Notes: generated by a model from the sequence alone, not told the origin. A DNA stretch of 64,000 nt from Pseudomonadota bacterium (GCA_023425645.1 JAFACG010000013.1:16043-80042), one strand, 5' to 3'; counted from the stretch's first letter, positions 17,724-27,112 are shown. Program-made: numbers and translations.

Positions 17724-18089
17724 ATGGACGCACGTCTGCTATGCCTGCATGATGCCCGTCACGCCTGGTCGCGGCTCCGTGGCTGGCGTGCGCTTCCGCG
17801 CGACGGCGGCCTGCACGGCGTGTGGTTGCGGCCTTGCTGCGCCATCCATACCTGGGGGCTGCGCGAGCCCTTGGATCTGTGTTTTCTGGATCGATGCGAC
17901 CAAGCCTTGCGTTTCTGTCCCGGCGTGCCGGTCGGCACCTGGCGCTGGTGTCCGCAAGCGTATTCCGTGCTGGAGGCGCCGGCGGGGCTCTTGTGCGGTC
18001 CCGAGGGATTCGGGCCATGGCGGGATGCCTTGCGGCAACTGCGGCAGGGCGGAGGGCGCGTCTGGGTAAGTCTGGGTAAGTCTGGGTGA
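17724..18089 (+). CDS. DUF192 protein of the pilus operon
   Basis: 121 aa. The sequence follows the DUF192 (UPF0127) pattern: an HGVWLRPCCAIHTWGL stretch where the family has the M-F-P core, then EPLDLCFLD, and near the end YSVLEAPAGLL. It lacks the signal peptide that many DUF192 proteins have. Last gene of the tad operon, 10 bp after tadC. DUF192 genes are often found next to tad loci, but no function is established. The C-terminal codons lie in a triple 10-bp tandem repeat, so its end may vary. Confidence 0.72.
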   Translation: MDARLLCLHDARHAWSRLRGWRALPRDGGLHGVWLRPCCAIHTWGLREPLDLCFLDRCDQALRFCPGVPVGTWRWCPQAYSVLEAPAGLLCGPEGFGPWRDALRQLRQGGGRVWVSLGKSG

Positions 18090-18090
18090 A
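18061..18090 (+). repeat. Three tandem copies of a 10-bp unit
   Basis: TCTGGGTAAG at 18061-18070 and 18071-18080, then TCTGGGTGAA at 18081-18090. The array covers the last codons and the stop of the DUF192 gene. A unit of 10 bp is not a multiple of three, so gain or loss of a copy would change the frame of the C-terminus. Confidence 0.85.
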
Positions 18091-18091
18091 G

Positions 18092-18137
18092 CCGATGACA
18101 GGCTCGGTCCGCAACATCGGACCGAGCCTGTCATCGG
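18092..18137. terminator. Perfect 20-bp-arm hairpin between convergent genes
   Basis: Arms 18092-18111 and 18118-18137 are perfect reverse complements of 20 bases (left arm begins CCGATGACAGG) with a 6-nt loop CAACAT. It sits between the end of the pilus operon and the end of the convergent gene at 18144. No T tract is present on either side, so it would block or protect both transcripts as a stable hairpin rather than as a classical intrinsic terminator. Confidence 0.7.
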
Positions 18138-18143
18138 GCCGGA

Positions 18144-18920
18144 TCAGACGGTCGGCCTAGGGGTGGAATCCCCGAATACGCTGCGATAGGCCGGGTAGAA
18201 GCTGGCGTAGAGCACGGCGGCGATCGCCAGGTTGACGGGAGTCAGCAGCACCGTGAGCGTGCCGGGGCTCAGGCCGGCGCCCAGCATGAGCTGGCCCAGG
18301 GTCTGAAGGCCATAGAAGGCGGCGGCCCAGCACAGGCCATAGAGCAGAAAGGCCGCCTTGTTGCGCCAGCAGGCCACCATGGAAAAGAACAAGGCCTGCT
18401 TGATGGGCACGGCGTGCCAGCCCACCAGGGCGGGCGCGTGCCAGAACAGGCCCGACAAGCCGATGTACAGGATGAAGAAGGTCAGGATGGGCTTGCGGAA
18501 GGCCGACATGATTTCTTCCGGGCTGGCGGCATTGCTGTTGGCCATCAGGTCGGCCAGCTCCTGCACGAAAGGCGCGGTGGCGAGGAACCCCGCAGCCAGG
18601 CAGGCCAGCAGATAGACCAGGCCAAGCTGGATCAGGCGGGCGCGTACATTGGAGGGCTTGACCGGCTCCAGCCACAGGCCCAGCCGCATGGTCTGGCCGG
18701 CGTCTATGCGCCGGCAGGCGTTCTGCACGATGAAGGTCATGGAAGGCACGAGCACGATCAGGATCATCTGGCCGAAGATCGGGAAGAGAGTGCTCAGATT
18801 GATCAGGATGGATGTCACCAGGCTCCAGAAGAAGAGCGCGGCGGGTTGCAGCCTGAACAGCCGCATGCCTTCCTGGATCCAGTACCAGCCATAGAGAAAG
18901 GGGAGCTTGGCAGCCTGCAT
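18144..18920 (-). CDS. BPSS1780-family membrane protein
   Basis: 258 aa with about six membrane helices. It begins LPFLYGWYWIQEGMRLFRLQ, the hallmark of the betaproteobacterial BPSS1780 family, and contains the WLEPVKPSNVRARL cytoplasmic loop. The function of the family is unknown. It follows thrB on the same strand by 15 bp and may be co-transcribed with it. Confidence 0.85.
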   Translation of the reverse strand: MQAAKLPFLYGWYWIQEGMRLFRLQPAALFFWSLVTSILINLSTLFPIFGQMILIVLVPSMTFIVQNACRRIDAGQTMRLGLWLEPVKPSNVRARLIQLGLVYLLACLAAGFLATAPFVQELADLMANSNAASPEEIMSAFRKPILTFFILYIGLSGLFWHAPALVGWHAVPIKQALFFSMVACWRNKAAFLLYGLCWAAAFYGLQTLGQLMLGAGLSPGTLTVLLTPVNLAIAAVLYASFYPAYRSVFGDSTPRPTV

Positions 18921-18935
18921 GGTCGGTATCCGTGA

Positions 18936-19907
18936 TCAGCGCGGCAAGGCGGGCGCGCCGTGGTCGCGGCGCTGGCGCAGCACGCGCTCGAAATGGCGGG
19001 GGTCGTGGGGCTTGAGCGTCTGGGCCGGACGCGGCAGGTAGAAGTCGTACAGGCGCGACACCCAGAAGCGCAGGGCGGCCGCCTGGATCAGGCGCGGCCA
19101 GGCTTGCCGTTCGGCGTCGGTGAAGGGGCGCACCTGGGCGTAGGCCTGCAGCCAGGCCTGCGCTTTCTCCAGGTCCAGGGCGCCGGTCAGGCGGTCTATG
19201 CACCAGTCGTTCACGCCCACGGCCACATCGAACAGCCAAGTGTCGCAGCCTGCGAAGTAGAAGTCGATGATGCCGCCCATCTGCGGAGAATCCGAAGTGC
19301 CGGCGAACAACACATTGTCGCGGAACAGGTCGCAATGAGCCGGCCCCTTGGGCAGGCTGCGGTAGCAGTCCGTGGCGGCGAAATCGGTCTGTTCCTGCAG
19401 CACGGTCTGGATCAGTTCAGCCTGGCCGGCATCCAGGAAAGGCAGCACCTGGGGTACGGTGGCCTGCCACCAGGACAGGCCGCGCAGATTGGGCTGCTCC
19501 AGCGGGAAGTCCTGCGCGGCCAGGTGCGCCCGGGCCTGGGTGGCGGCGGTCTGCCGGCAGTGTTCCACGGTGGGATCGGGCTCGTAGCCTCCGCGCAGGC
19601 GCGTGACGATGGAACAGGGCTTGCCGTGCATGACGCCGATGCGCTTGCCGTCGCGGCGCGTCATGGGCTCGGGCACCGGCACGCCCTTGGCGGCCAGGTG
19701 ATGCATCAGTTCGATGTAGAAGGGCAGTTGTTCCAGCGTCAGCACTTCGAACAGGGTCAGGACATACTCGCCTTGCGTGGTGGTCAGGAAGTAATTGGTG
19801 TTTTCAATGCCGGCGGTGATGCCGCGCAGGGAGACCAGCTCCCCGATGTTGTAGTGGTCCAGCAGTGCGCGGGCATCCAGTTCGCTGACAGAGGTAAAAA
19901 CAGCCAT
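18936..19907 (-). CDS. thrB: Homoserine kinase (APH-like type)
   Basis: 323 aa from ATG 19907; upstream extension is not typical of the family. It phosphorylates homoserine in threonine synthesis. The aminoglycoside-phosphotransferase fold is evident: GITAGIENTNYFL near the N-terminus, catalytic loop HCDLFRDNVLF, and metal-binding GGIIDFYFAGCDTWLFDVAV. This ThrB type is usual in betaproteobacteria and differs from the GHMP kinase of E. coli. Divergent from dusA. Confidence 0.93.
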   Translation of the reverse strand: MAVFTSVSELDARALLDHYNIGELVSLRGITAGIENTNYFLTTTQGEYVLTLFEVLTLEQLPFYIELMHHLAAKGVPVPEPMTRRDGKRIGVMHGKPCSIVTRLRGGYEPDPTVEHCRQTAATQARAHLAAQDFPLEQPNLRGLSWWQATVPQVLPFLDAGQAELIQTVLQEQTDFAATDCYRSLPKGPAHCDLFRDNVLFAGTSDSPQMGGIIDFYFAGCDTWLFDVAVGVNDWCIDRLTGALDLEKAQAWLQAYAQVRPFTDAERQAWPRLIQAAALRFWVSRLYDFYLPRPAQTLKPHDPRHFERVLRQRRDHGAPALPR

Positions 19908-20131
19908 GCTTGATTCAGTGTCCGGTTTGAAGGTGGCGGCGCGCCGGCCGGCGCGCAAAGAAGAGCCAAACGGCCGATTTTAGACCAGTGCGCGGGCTTT
20001 TTGGGGCGTGTCGCGGATTTTGGCGCAAGACCGGGCGCGCGGCGCCGGTTTTCCCCGCGGCCCTTAAGCTATTAAAATAACAGGTTGTCTCTTGCGCCCG
20101 CCATTTGCCGCGGGCCTTTACCCGAATCCAT

Positions 20132-21130
20132 ATGAATACTCCCACCCTGCCTGACGGCCAGATGTGGCGCTTGAGCGTGGCGCCCATGATCGATGTGACC
20201 GACAGGCACAGCCGCTTCTTTCACCGCCTGCTGGCGCCTCGGGCGCTGCTGTTCACCGAGATGATCACCACCGGTGCGCTGATGCACGGCGACCAGGCCC
20301 GCCACCTGGATTTCGACCCGGCCGAGCATCCCGTGGCCCTGCAACTGGGCGGCAGCGATCCGCAGGCGCTGGCCGCCAGCGCCCGGCTGGGCGAACAATG
20401 GGGCTACGACGAGATCAACCTGAATTGCGGCTGTCCTTCGGAGCGCGTCCAGAAGGGGGCGTTCGGCGCCTGCCTGATGGCCGAACCGCACTTGGTCGCC
20501 GATTGCGTCAAGGCCATGCAGGACGCTGTTTCCGTACCGGTCACGGTCAAGCACCGCCTGGGCCTGGACTACAGCGAATCCTATGATTTCGTGCGCGATT
20601 TCGTGGGCATACTGTTCGAGGCCGGCTGTCGCGTGTTCACCGTGCATGCGCGCAATGCGGTGCTCAAGGGCTTGTCCCCCAAGGACAACCGCGAGATTCC
20701 TCCCTTGCGCTACGATGCGGCCCGGCAGCTCAAGGCCGATTTCCCGCAGGCGCGGTTCGTGCTCAACGGAGGCATCGTCCAGGCCGACCAGGCCGTGGAG
20801 CTGGAGCAGCAGTTCGATGGCGTCATGCTGGGCCGCGCCGCCTGGCATACGCCCGGCGTGCTCACCGACATCCATCGCCGCTTGTGGCCGTCCGAGGCCA
20901 TCCCGGACGAGGACAGCGTCATCGAACGCATGCAGGCCTATGCCGCCGCGCAGGTGCGGGCGGGCGTGCCGCTGCGCATCGTGGTCAAGAGCCTGCTGGG
21001 CTGGCCGCACGGCAAGAAGGGCGCGCGCCAGTGGCGCCGCACTCTGACCGATCCCGCCTTGCTGGCCGGAAACGACGCAGGCCTGCTCGCGCAGGCCTGG
21101 CAGGAGCTCAAGCGCCAGAACGGCGCCTGA
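20132..21130 (+). CDS. dusA: tRNA-dihydrouridine(20/20a) synthase
   Basis: 332 aa from ATG 20132. An FMN-dependent TIM barrel: SVAPMIDVTDRHSRFFHRL at the start, NLNCGCPSERVQKGAFGACL with the catalytic Cys of GCPS at about residue 101, and VKHRLGLD. The VQKGAFGACLM form and length are DusA-specific. It reduces uridines 20/20a in the tRNA D-loop. The C-terminal helical RNA-binding region ends at KRQNGA. Confidence 0.94.
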   Translation: MNTPTLPDGQMWRLSVAPMIDVTDRHSRFFHRLLAPRALLFTEMITTGALMHGDQARHLDFDPAEHPVALQLGGSDPQALAASARLGEQWGYDEINLNCGCPSERVQKGAFGACLMAEPHLVADCVKAMQDAVSVPVTVKHRLGLDYSESYDFVRDFVGILFEAGCRVFTVHARNAVLKGLSPKDNREIPPLRYDAARQLKADFPQARFVLNGGIVQADQAVELEQQFDGVMLGRAAWHTPGVLTDIHRRLWPSEAIPDEDSVIERMQAYAAAQVRAGVPLRIVVKSLLGWPHGKKGARQWRRTLTDPALLAGNDAGLLAQAWQELKRQNGA

Positions 21131-21141
21131 GAGCGGCGGGA

Positions 21142-21603
21142 TCAGTTGGCCCCGGCCGATTCGGAGTCGGTGGGCCAGTCGCGGATGTAGGCCTTGAGCA
21201 TCTTGTTCTCGAATTGCTGGGCGTGCACGATGGCGCGCGCCATGTCGTAGAAGGAGATGACGCCCATCAGCGTGGGGCCGTCCATGACGGGCATGTAGCG
21301 CGCGTGGTTGTCCAGCATCAGGCGCTGTACTTCATCGGCGCTGGTGTTGGGTGTGACGCTGACCGGCGCATCGTCCATGATGCTGCGCACTGTGAAGCCC
21401 GAGGCCTTGTCGCCATGAGCGTGCCAGTGGCGGATGATTTCGCGGAAGGTCAGCATGCCGACCAGCTGGCCGTGCTCCATGATGACCAGCGAGCCTATGT
21501 CCAGCTCGCTCATGCTCTGCACGGCTTTTTCGACGGTCATGTCGGGGGTGCCGGTATAAAGCGTGTCACCTTTGACACGCAGGATTTCACTGACTTTTAG
21601 CAT
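21142..21603 (-). CDS. Two-CBS-domain protein
   Basis: 153 aa from ATG 21603, made almost only of two CBS repeats (about residues 8-62 and 75-130: LGSLVIMEHGQLVGMLTFRE-like first copy and ARYMPVMDGPTLMGVISFYD second copy). Such proteins bind adenine nucleotides as energy sensors; the partner is unknown. Its start overlaps the end of the YihY gene by 17 bp on the same strand, so they are coupled. Confidence 0.85.
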   Translation of the reverse strand: MLKVSEILRVKGDTLYTGTPDMTVEKAVQSMSELDIGSLVIMEHGQLVGMLTFREIIRHWHAHGDKASGFTVRSIMDDAPVSVTPNTSADEVQRLMLDNHARYMPVMDGPTLMGVISFYDMARAIVHAQQFENKMLKAYIRDWPTDSESAGAN

Positions 21604-22945
21604 GCTGGGTCTCCTGGCGGATATCGGAATTCTGTGGGGCTGGGCAGGCTGCAAGTACGCCGTCGGGCGATTCAAACAGGTTTTCCAGATTGGACATTCG
21701 CTGGTCGAAGAAGTGGGATAAATAGTTCAGTACATATTCTAGCGGACCCTCGTGGGCGTGGGAGCGGTCCAGCAGAAATGCCTTTATCAGCGTATTCAGG
21801 CTGACCTGGCGCAAATCGCTGCTAAGCACCCAGACTTCGTCCTCGTTCTGAAGGGTGTCGGCGATCAGACCCATGTCCTTGAGCTTGCACATGACCTGGT
21901 TCAGCTCGTCCGGATCCCGTTCCAGCCGCAGGCTGAGCGAGCTGATGCTCAGCCCGGGCAGGGGATCGAGACGGTTCAGCCAGAGCTGATGCAGGATGTT
22001 CACCGCGTCGGTGAAGGCGATGCCCGGCACGTCGAGCTTGACCCAGTTGCGCCGCCGCCAGTCGGGCAGGATGGCGACCATGGATGCGCCCAGCAGCACG
22101 ATCAGCCAGGATATGTAGATCCACAGCAGGAAGATGGGCAAGGTGGCGAAGGCGCCGTAAATGATGGTGTAGGTCGGGAAACGCGTGAGGTAGAAGGCGA
22201 AGCCCGCCTTCATGACTTCAAGGGCGGCGGCGGTCGCCACCCCGCCCACCAGCGCATCGCGCCACCAGACGCGGCGGTTGGGCACGTACATGAAGAGCGC
22301 CGTGAAGCCCAGCGCGCTGAACAGGAAGGGAACATAGGACAGGGCGAAGGACACGATGTCCGACAGATCGCCGATATAGCCCAGGGATTCGCGCGCCAGC
22401 ACGGCGGTGGCCCACAGGCTGGCGCCGGTCAGGATGGGGCCCAGCGAGATGATGGCCCAGTAGACCAGCAGGCGCTGGCCCAGCGGCCGCTTGACGTGAA
22501 CCTGAAAGATGTCGTTGAAGGTCTCGTCTATGGTCATGATCAGCATGATGGACGTGACGATCAGAAACAGGCTGCCCACGGCGGTCAGGCCCGAGGCCTT
22601 GGCAGCGAACTGGTTCAGGTACAGCATCACATTTTCGGACACCACTTCCGGCATCAGGTTGCGGGTCAGAAAGCCTTCCAGGGCCTGCTCGAACTCCTGG
22701 AACAGCGGAAAGGCCGTGAACAGGGCCAGCACGACGGTCAGCATGGGCACCAGGGCGAGAATGGTGGTGTAGGTCAGGCTGGAGGCCACCTTCATCAGGT
22801 CTTTCTCGGCGACGCGCTTGAACACGAAGCGCACGATGTCCAGCAGGTGCGCCAGGCCTTTGCGCGGCGGCGCGGACGTCGGCTGGGCTGTCGGAGGGGC
22901 GGCAGTGTGCGGGGAATGGGCGTCGCTGGACGGCACAGGGAGCAT
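21587..22945 (-). CDS. YihY/BrkB-family inner-membrane protein
   Basis: 452 aa from ATG 22945. About 55 N-terminal residues are Pro/Ala-rich, followed by the six-helix YihY core (ASSLTYTTILALVPMLTVVL; FLLWIYISWLIVLLGA). A C-terminal cytoplasmic region of about 130 aa resembles a winged helix (LNQVMCKLKDMGLIADT). The family was once called ribonuclease BN, but that activity belongs to another gene (rbn/elaC). Its function is not settled. Divergent from the DUF2069 gene. Confidence 0.88.
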   Translation of the reverse strand: MLPVPSSDAHSPHTAAPPTAQPTSAPPRKGLAHLLDIVRFVFKRVAEKDLMKVASSLTYTTILALVPMLTVVLALFTAFPLFQEFEQALEGFLTRNLMPEVVSENVMLYLNQFAAKASGLTAVGSLFLIVTSIMLIMTIDETFNDIFQVHVKRPLGQRLLVYWAIISLGPILTGASLWATAVLARESLGYIGDLSDIVSFALSYVPFLFSALGFTALFMYVPNRRVWWRDALVGGVATAAALEVMKAGFAFYLTRFPTYTIIYGAFATLPIFLLWIYISWLIVLLGASMVAILPDWRRRNWVKLDVPGIAFTDAVNILHQLWLNRLDPLPGLSISSLSLRLERDPDELNQVMCKLKDMGLIADTLQNEDEVWVLSSDLRQVSLNTLIKAFLLDRSHAHEGPLEYVLNYLSHFFDQRMSNLENLFESPDGVLAACPAPQNSDIRQETQHAKSQ

Positions 22946-23027
22946 GTAGGAGTCCTCGTCGTTTTTCGGGGCGTGTTTCGTGCGCCGGGCGCTGCTTTTT
23001 CGACATGGTTCAGGTGATAATAACAGC

Positions 23028-23423
23028 ATGCATGCACCATTGAACCCCATACTTCATCGCGTGGCCGCCTCGGCGCTGGTCGCCCTCATCGTCCTTTGCC
23101 TGGCCTGGGAGCTGCATTTCGCGCCCCTCAAGCCCGGCGGATCCTGGCTGGTGCTCAAGGTCGTGCCCCTGCTGTTTCCGCTGCGCGGCGTGCTCAAGGG
23201 CAATCTGTATACCTTGCAGTGGACCTCCATGATGATCCTGCTGTATTTTGCCGAGGGCGTGGTGCGGGCCTGGTCCGATCCCGTGGCCACCGTCCTGCCC
23301 TGGGCGCTGGGCGAAATCGTTCTGACGCTCATCTTCTACTTCTGCGCCATCTTCTACCTGTGGCCGGCCAAGAAGGCCGCCAAGCAGCGCGCCAAGGCCG
23401 AAAAAGCCGCCCGGTCGGCATAA
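23028..23423 (+). CDS. DUF2069 membrane protein
   Basis: 131 aa with four predicted helices. Features of DUF2069: CLAWELHFAPLKPGGSWLVL, then LPLRGVLKGNLYTLQWTSM-like (here PLLFPLRGVLKGNLYTLQW) and YFAEGVVRAWSD. A short basic Lys/Ala tail ends it. Role unknown. It precedes selO by 29 bp, probably in the same operon. Confidence 0.85.
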   Translation: MHAPLNPILHRVAASALVALIVLCLAWELHFAPLKPGGSWLVLKVVPLLFPLRGVLKGNLYTLQWTSMMILLYFAEGVVRAWSDPVATVLPWALGEIVLTLIFYFCAIFYLWPAKKAAKQRAKAEKAARSA

Positions 23424-23452
23424 CGAACGTGTTCATGATCTAAGGAGGCCTC

Positions 23453-24916
23453 ATGTCCAGCTTGTTCGACGGCCTGACCATACGCCATACCTACGCGGAT
23501 CTGCCGTCCGCCTTCCATACCGCCGTGCCGCCCCAGCCGCTGGCCAATGCGCGCCTGCTGCACGTCAACGAGGCCCTGGCGGCCCGGTTGGGGCTGGATA
23601 CGGCGCGCCTGCACGAGCCCGAGTTCCTTGACGTGGTCGCGGGCCGGCAGCCCCTGCCTGGCGGGCGGACGGTGTCGGCGGTCTACAGCGGTCATCAGTT
23701 CGGCATCTGGGCCGGTCAGCTCGGCGATGGCCGCGCGCATCTGCTGGGCCAGATCGATACGCCCGACGGACCCCAGGAGCTGCAGCTCAAGGGCGCCGGC
23801 AAGACGCCGTATTCGCGCATGGGAGACGGACGCGCGGTGCTGCGCTCGAGCGTGCGCGAATACCTGGCCAGCGAAGCCATGGCCGGCCTGGGCATCGCCA
23901 CCAGCCGGGCCCTGGCGCTGGTCACTTCCGACACTCCCGTGTATAGGGAAACCGTGGAGACGGGCGCCATCGTGACGCGCGTGGCGCCCAGCTTCGTACG
24001 CTTCGGCTCCTTCGAGCACTGGTCGCACGATGCCGAGCGCCTGCGCATCCTGCTGGACTACGTGCTGCGCGAGTTCTACCCCGAACTGCGTCGGGAGTCC
24101 GACAGCGAACAGCAGCGCGTCTGCCGTTTCCTGGAAGAAGTGGCGCGGCGCAGCGCCGAGATGGTGGCGGACTGGCAGACGGTGGGCTTCTGCCACGGCG
24201 TCATGAACACCGACAATATGTCCATCCTGGGCCTGACCATAGACTACGGCCCGTACGGATTCATGGATCGTTTCCGCGTCAACCATGTGTGCAATCACAG
24301 CGACACGCAGGGACGCTACGCCTGGAACATGCAGCCGTCCATCGTGCACTGGAACCTGTACCGCCTGGCCAGCGCCTTCCTGTCGCTGGACCTGGAAGCC
24401 GATGCCCTGAAGGAAAGCCTGCAGACCTTCGAGGGCCACTTCCTCAAGCGCTATCACGCCAATCTGCAGGCCAAGTTCGGCCTGCGAACCTGGACCGGGG
24501 AGGACGCCGGGCTGGTGGATGACTGGTGGCGGCTGCTGCACGTCAGCGGCGCGGACTTCACCCTGTCCTTCCGGGCCCTGGCTCAGGCGCCCGCCATACC
24601 CGAGGCTTTCCTGGACTTGTTCGAGCACTCCGAACAGGCCTCGTCCTGGCTGCAACGCTATCGGCAGCGCCTGGCCCAGGACGGATCGGACACGCCGCAG
24701 CGCGCCGCCGCCATGAATCGCGTCAATCCGCTCTATGTGCTGCGCAATTACCTGGCCGAGCAGGCCATACGGGCCGCGGCGCAGGATGACGCCTCCGAGA
24801 TCGAAACCTTGCTGACGCTGCTGCGCGACCCTTATAGCGAGCGTGAGGGGTACGAGGCCTACGCCGCCGTGCCGCCCGATTGGGGCTGCCGGCTGGAGGT
24901 CAGCTGCTCGTCCTGA
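23453..24916 (+). CDS. selO: SelO/YdiU protein adenylyltransferase
   Basis: 487 aa, normal length. A pseudokinase-fold enzyme that transfers AMP to Ser/Thr/Tyr on proteins, linked in E. coli to oxidative-stress control. Recognised by YSGHQFGIWAGQLGDGRAHL, GKTPYSRMGDGRAVLRSSVR, and MNTDNMSILGLTIDYGPYGF (active-site Asp residues). The C-terminus ends VSCSS: the near-terminal Cys is where eukaryotic SelO has selenocysteine. An AAGGAGG ribosome binding site precedes ATG 23453. Confidence 0.95.
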   Translation: MSSLFDGLTIRHTYADLPSAFHTAVPPQPLANARLLHVNEALAARLGLDTARLHEPEFLDVVAGRQPLPGGRTVSAVYSGHQFGIWAGQLGDGRAHLLGQIDTPDGPQELQLKGAGKTPYSRMGDGRAVLRSSVREYLASEAMAGLGIATSRALALVTSDTPVYRETVETGAIVTRVAPSFVRFGSFEHWSHDAERLRILLDYVLREFYPELRRESDSEQQRVCRFLEEVARRSAEMVADWQTVGFCHGVMNTDNMSILGLTIDYGPYGFMDRFRVNHVCNHSDTQGRYAWNMQPSIVHWNLYRLASAFLSLDLEADALKESLQTFEGHFLKRYHANLQAKFGLRTWTGEDAGLVDDWWRLLHVSGADFTLSFRALAQAPAIPEAFLDLFEHSEQASSWLQRYRQRLAQDGSDTPQRAAAMNRVNPLYVLRNYLAEQAIRAAAQDDASEIETLLTLLRDPYSEREGYEAYAAVPPDWGCRLEVSCSS

Positions 24917-25030
24917 ACGGGCGGCCTATGGCGGGGATACGGCCGCGGGCGTGTCCGGCGCGGCGAACAATGCCATAATCCAGTCTGTGCTTTCTTTATT
25001 TTTTCGCATTTCTTCGCAACGAATCCACGT

Positions 25031-26098
25031 ATGTCCGGCAATACACTAGGCAAAAGCTTCTGCGTCACCAATTATGGTGAATCCCACGGACCGGCCATTG
25101 GCGCGGTCATCGACGGCTGTCCGCCCGGCCTGGAGCTGTCCGAGCAGGACATCCAGGTCGAGCTGGATCGCCGCCGCCCCGGGACCTCCCGGCACGTCAC
25201 GCAGCGCCGCGAGCCTGACCAGGTCGAGATCCTGTCCGGCCTCTACGAGGGCCGCACCACGGGTACGCCCATCAGCCTGCTGATCCGCAACACCGATGCG
25301 CGCAGCAAGGATTATGGCAACCTGCTGGATACCTTCCGCCCCGGGCACGCCGACTACACCTACTGGAAAAAATTCGAGAACCGCGATCCGCGCGGGGGCG
25401 GCCGATCCTCGGCGCGCCTGACAGCACCTACGGTGGCGGCCGGCGCCATCGCCAAGAAATGGCTGGGGCAGCATTTCGGCATCCAGATCCGCGGCTACAT
25501 GAGCCAGCTCGGCCCTTTGCAGATTCCTTTCAAGACCTGGGACAGCGTCAGCCAGAATCCCTTCTATGCGCCCGACCCCGACATGGTGCCGGAACTGGAA
25601 GCCTATATGGACGAACTGCGCAAGGAAGGCGACTCCATCGGCGCGCGCATCGAAGTGGTGGCCGAAGGCGTGCCGGCCGGCTGGGGCGAACCCATCTATG
25701 ACCGCCTGGACGCGGACATCGCCCATGCCATGATGGGCCTGAACGCCGTCAAGGGCGTGTCCATCGGCGCGGGCTTCGAAAGCATCGTGCAAAAGGGTTC
25801 CGAGCACGGCGACGCCATCTACCCGGACGGCTTCAAGACCAATCACGCCGGCGGCATCCTGGGCGGCATTTCTTCCGGCCAGGCCATCACCGTGTCGCTC
25901 GCAATCAAGCCCACCTCCAGCATTCGCACCATGCGGCCCTCCGTCACCCGCGCCGGCGACCCGGTGGAGGTGCAGACGCTGGGCCGCCACGATCCCTGCG
26001 TGGGAATACGCGCCACGCCCATAGCCGAGGCCCTGCTGGCCATCGTCCTGATGGATCATTGCCTGCGCCATCAGGCGCAATGCTCCATCCGGACCTGA
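25031..26098 (+). CDS. aroC: Chorismate synthase
   Basis: 355 aa. It makes chorismate from EPSP, with reduced FMN. The three family signatures are present: [11 protein letters not shown] at residues 14-24, ARSKDYGN in the middle of the first half with [11 protein letters not shown] after it, and GISSGQAI / RPSVTR near the C-terminus. Monocistronic in appearance, with a 114-bp AT-rich leader after selO. Confidence 0.97.
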   Translation: MSGNTLGKSFCVTNYGESHGPAIGAVIDGCPPGLELSEQDIQVELDRRRPGTSRHVTQRREPDQVEILSGLYEGRTTGTPISLLIRNTDARSKDYGNLLDTFRPGHADYTYWKKFENRDPRGGGRSSARLTAPTVAAGAIAKKWLGQHFGIQIRGYMSQLGPLQIPFKTWDSVSQNPFYAPDPDMVPELEAYMDELRKEGDSIGARIEVVAEGVPAGWGEPIYDRLDADIAHAMMGLNAVKGVSIGAGFESIVQKGSEHGDAIYPDGFKTNHAGGILGGISSGQAITVSLAIKPTSSIRTMRPSVTRAGDPVEVQTLGRHDPCVGIRATPIAEALLAIVLMDHCLRHQAQCSIRT

Positions 26099-26151
26099 TC
26101 CGCAAGCCGGGCGTACGTTCCTTACTTCTTCAACAGTCTGTGGAGTCGCTC

Positions 26152-26976
26152 ATGAAACGTTCAGTCTTTGGCAAACGATTCGCCGCCGGCGCGCTGGCGC
26201 TGGCGGTGGCGGGCTGCGCAGCCGTCCAGACCACATCCAGCGGGAATGTGGGCGTGGAGCGCAAGCAGTACATGTCGGGCCTGGTCTCGGAGGCCGAGCT
26301 CAATCAGGCGGCGGCGCAGAACTACGCTCAGGTGCTGAGCCAGGCGCGGGCGCAGGGCGCGCTGGACACGGATGCGGCGCAGACCCGACGGGTGCGCGCC
26401 ATCGCCCAGCGCCTCATCGCCCAGGTCGGCGCCTTCCGGCCCGATGCCGCGGGCTGGAACTGGGAAGTGCACGTCATAGCGCAGGACGAGGTCAACGCCT
26501 GGTGCATGCCCGGCGGCAAGATTGCGGTCTACACCGGCCTGATCAAGCGCATTCAGCCCACGGAAGCCGAGCTGGCCGCCATCATCGGGCACGAGATGGC
26601 GCATGCCTTGCGTGAACATTCGCGCGAGCAGGTGTCGCAGAAAATGGCCACTTCCATCGGCTTGTCCGTGCTCACGGCCATCACCGGCGTGCAGTCCGTC
26701 AGCGACCTGGGCAGCTCGCTCAGTGAAGTCATGTTCGAATTGCCCAACAGCCGCACCCATGAGACCGAGGCCGACTTGATCGGAGTCGAGCTGGCAGCGC
26801 GCGCCGGCTACGACCCGCGCGCCGCGGTCACGCTGTGGCAGAAGATGGCGGCGCTGGAGCAGGGCAGGGGACAGCCGGAGTTCCTGTCCACCCACCCCTC
26901 GTCCTCGACCCGCATCGCCGACCTGCAGGCCATTTCCGAGCGTGTCATGCCGCTCTACGAACAAGCGCGGCGTTAG
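26152..26976 (+). CDS. M48 family lipoprotein metalloprotease
   Basis: 274 aa from ATG 26152. A lipoprotein signal peptide ends in the lipobox AVAGC, so the protein is probably anchored to the outer membrane. The zinc motif HEMAH lies at residues 147-151 and the third ligand in the HETEADLIGVELAARAGYDP segment. It is similar to LoiP/YcaL/BepA-type proteases without the TPR domain. A role in outer-membrane protein quality control is expected from the family. The spacer of 53 bp behind aroC allows co-transcription. Confidence 0.9.
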   Translation: MKRSVFGKRFAAGALALAVAGCAAVQTTSSGNVGVERKQYMSGLVSEAELNQAAAQNYAQVLSQARAQGALDTDAAQTRRVRAIAQRLIAQVGAFRPDAAGWNWEVHVIAQDEVNAWCMPGGKIAVYTGLIKRIQPTEAELAAIIGHEMAHALREHSREQVSQKMATSIGLSVLTAITGVQSVSDLGSSLSEVMFELPNSRTHETEADLIGVELAARAGYDPRAAVTLWQKMAALEQGRGQPEFLSTHPSSSTRIADLQAISERVMPLYEQARR

Positions 26977-27084
26977 TCGGCTTTTCCCAGGCGCTTCGAC
27001 CGGCTGGATGCCTGCAAGGCACCCGGTTTTCTATGCTCGCGCAAGTTCAGGCTGGTACTTTCAATACTAGGATGGGAACTGGTC

Positions 27085-27112
27085 TTGTCCCAGTTACTGC
27101 GCCTGTCATAAT
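27085..27112 (+). promoter_or_regulatory. Putative sigma-70 promoter of leuC
   Basis: TTGTCC (27085-27090), a 16-bp spacer and CATAAT (27107-27112), about 70 bp ahead of the leuC start. A reasonable match to -35/-10 elements; not tested. A GCCCGG/CCGGGC hairpin (27133-27150) lies in the leader between it and the gene. Confidence 0.45.
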
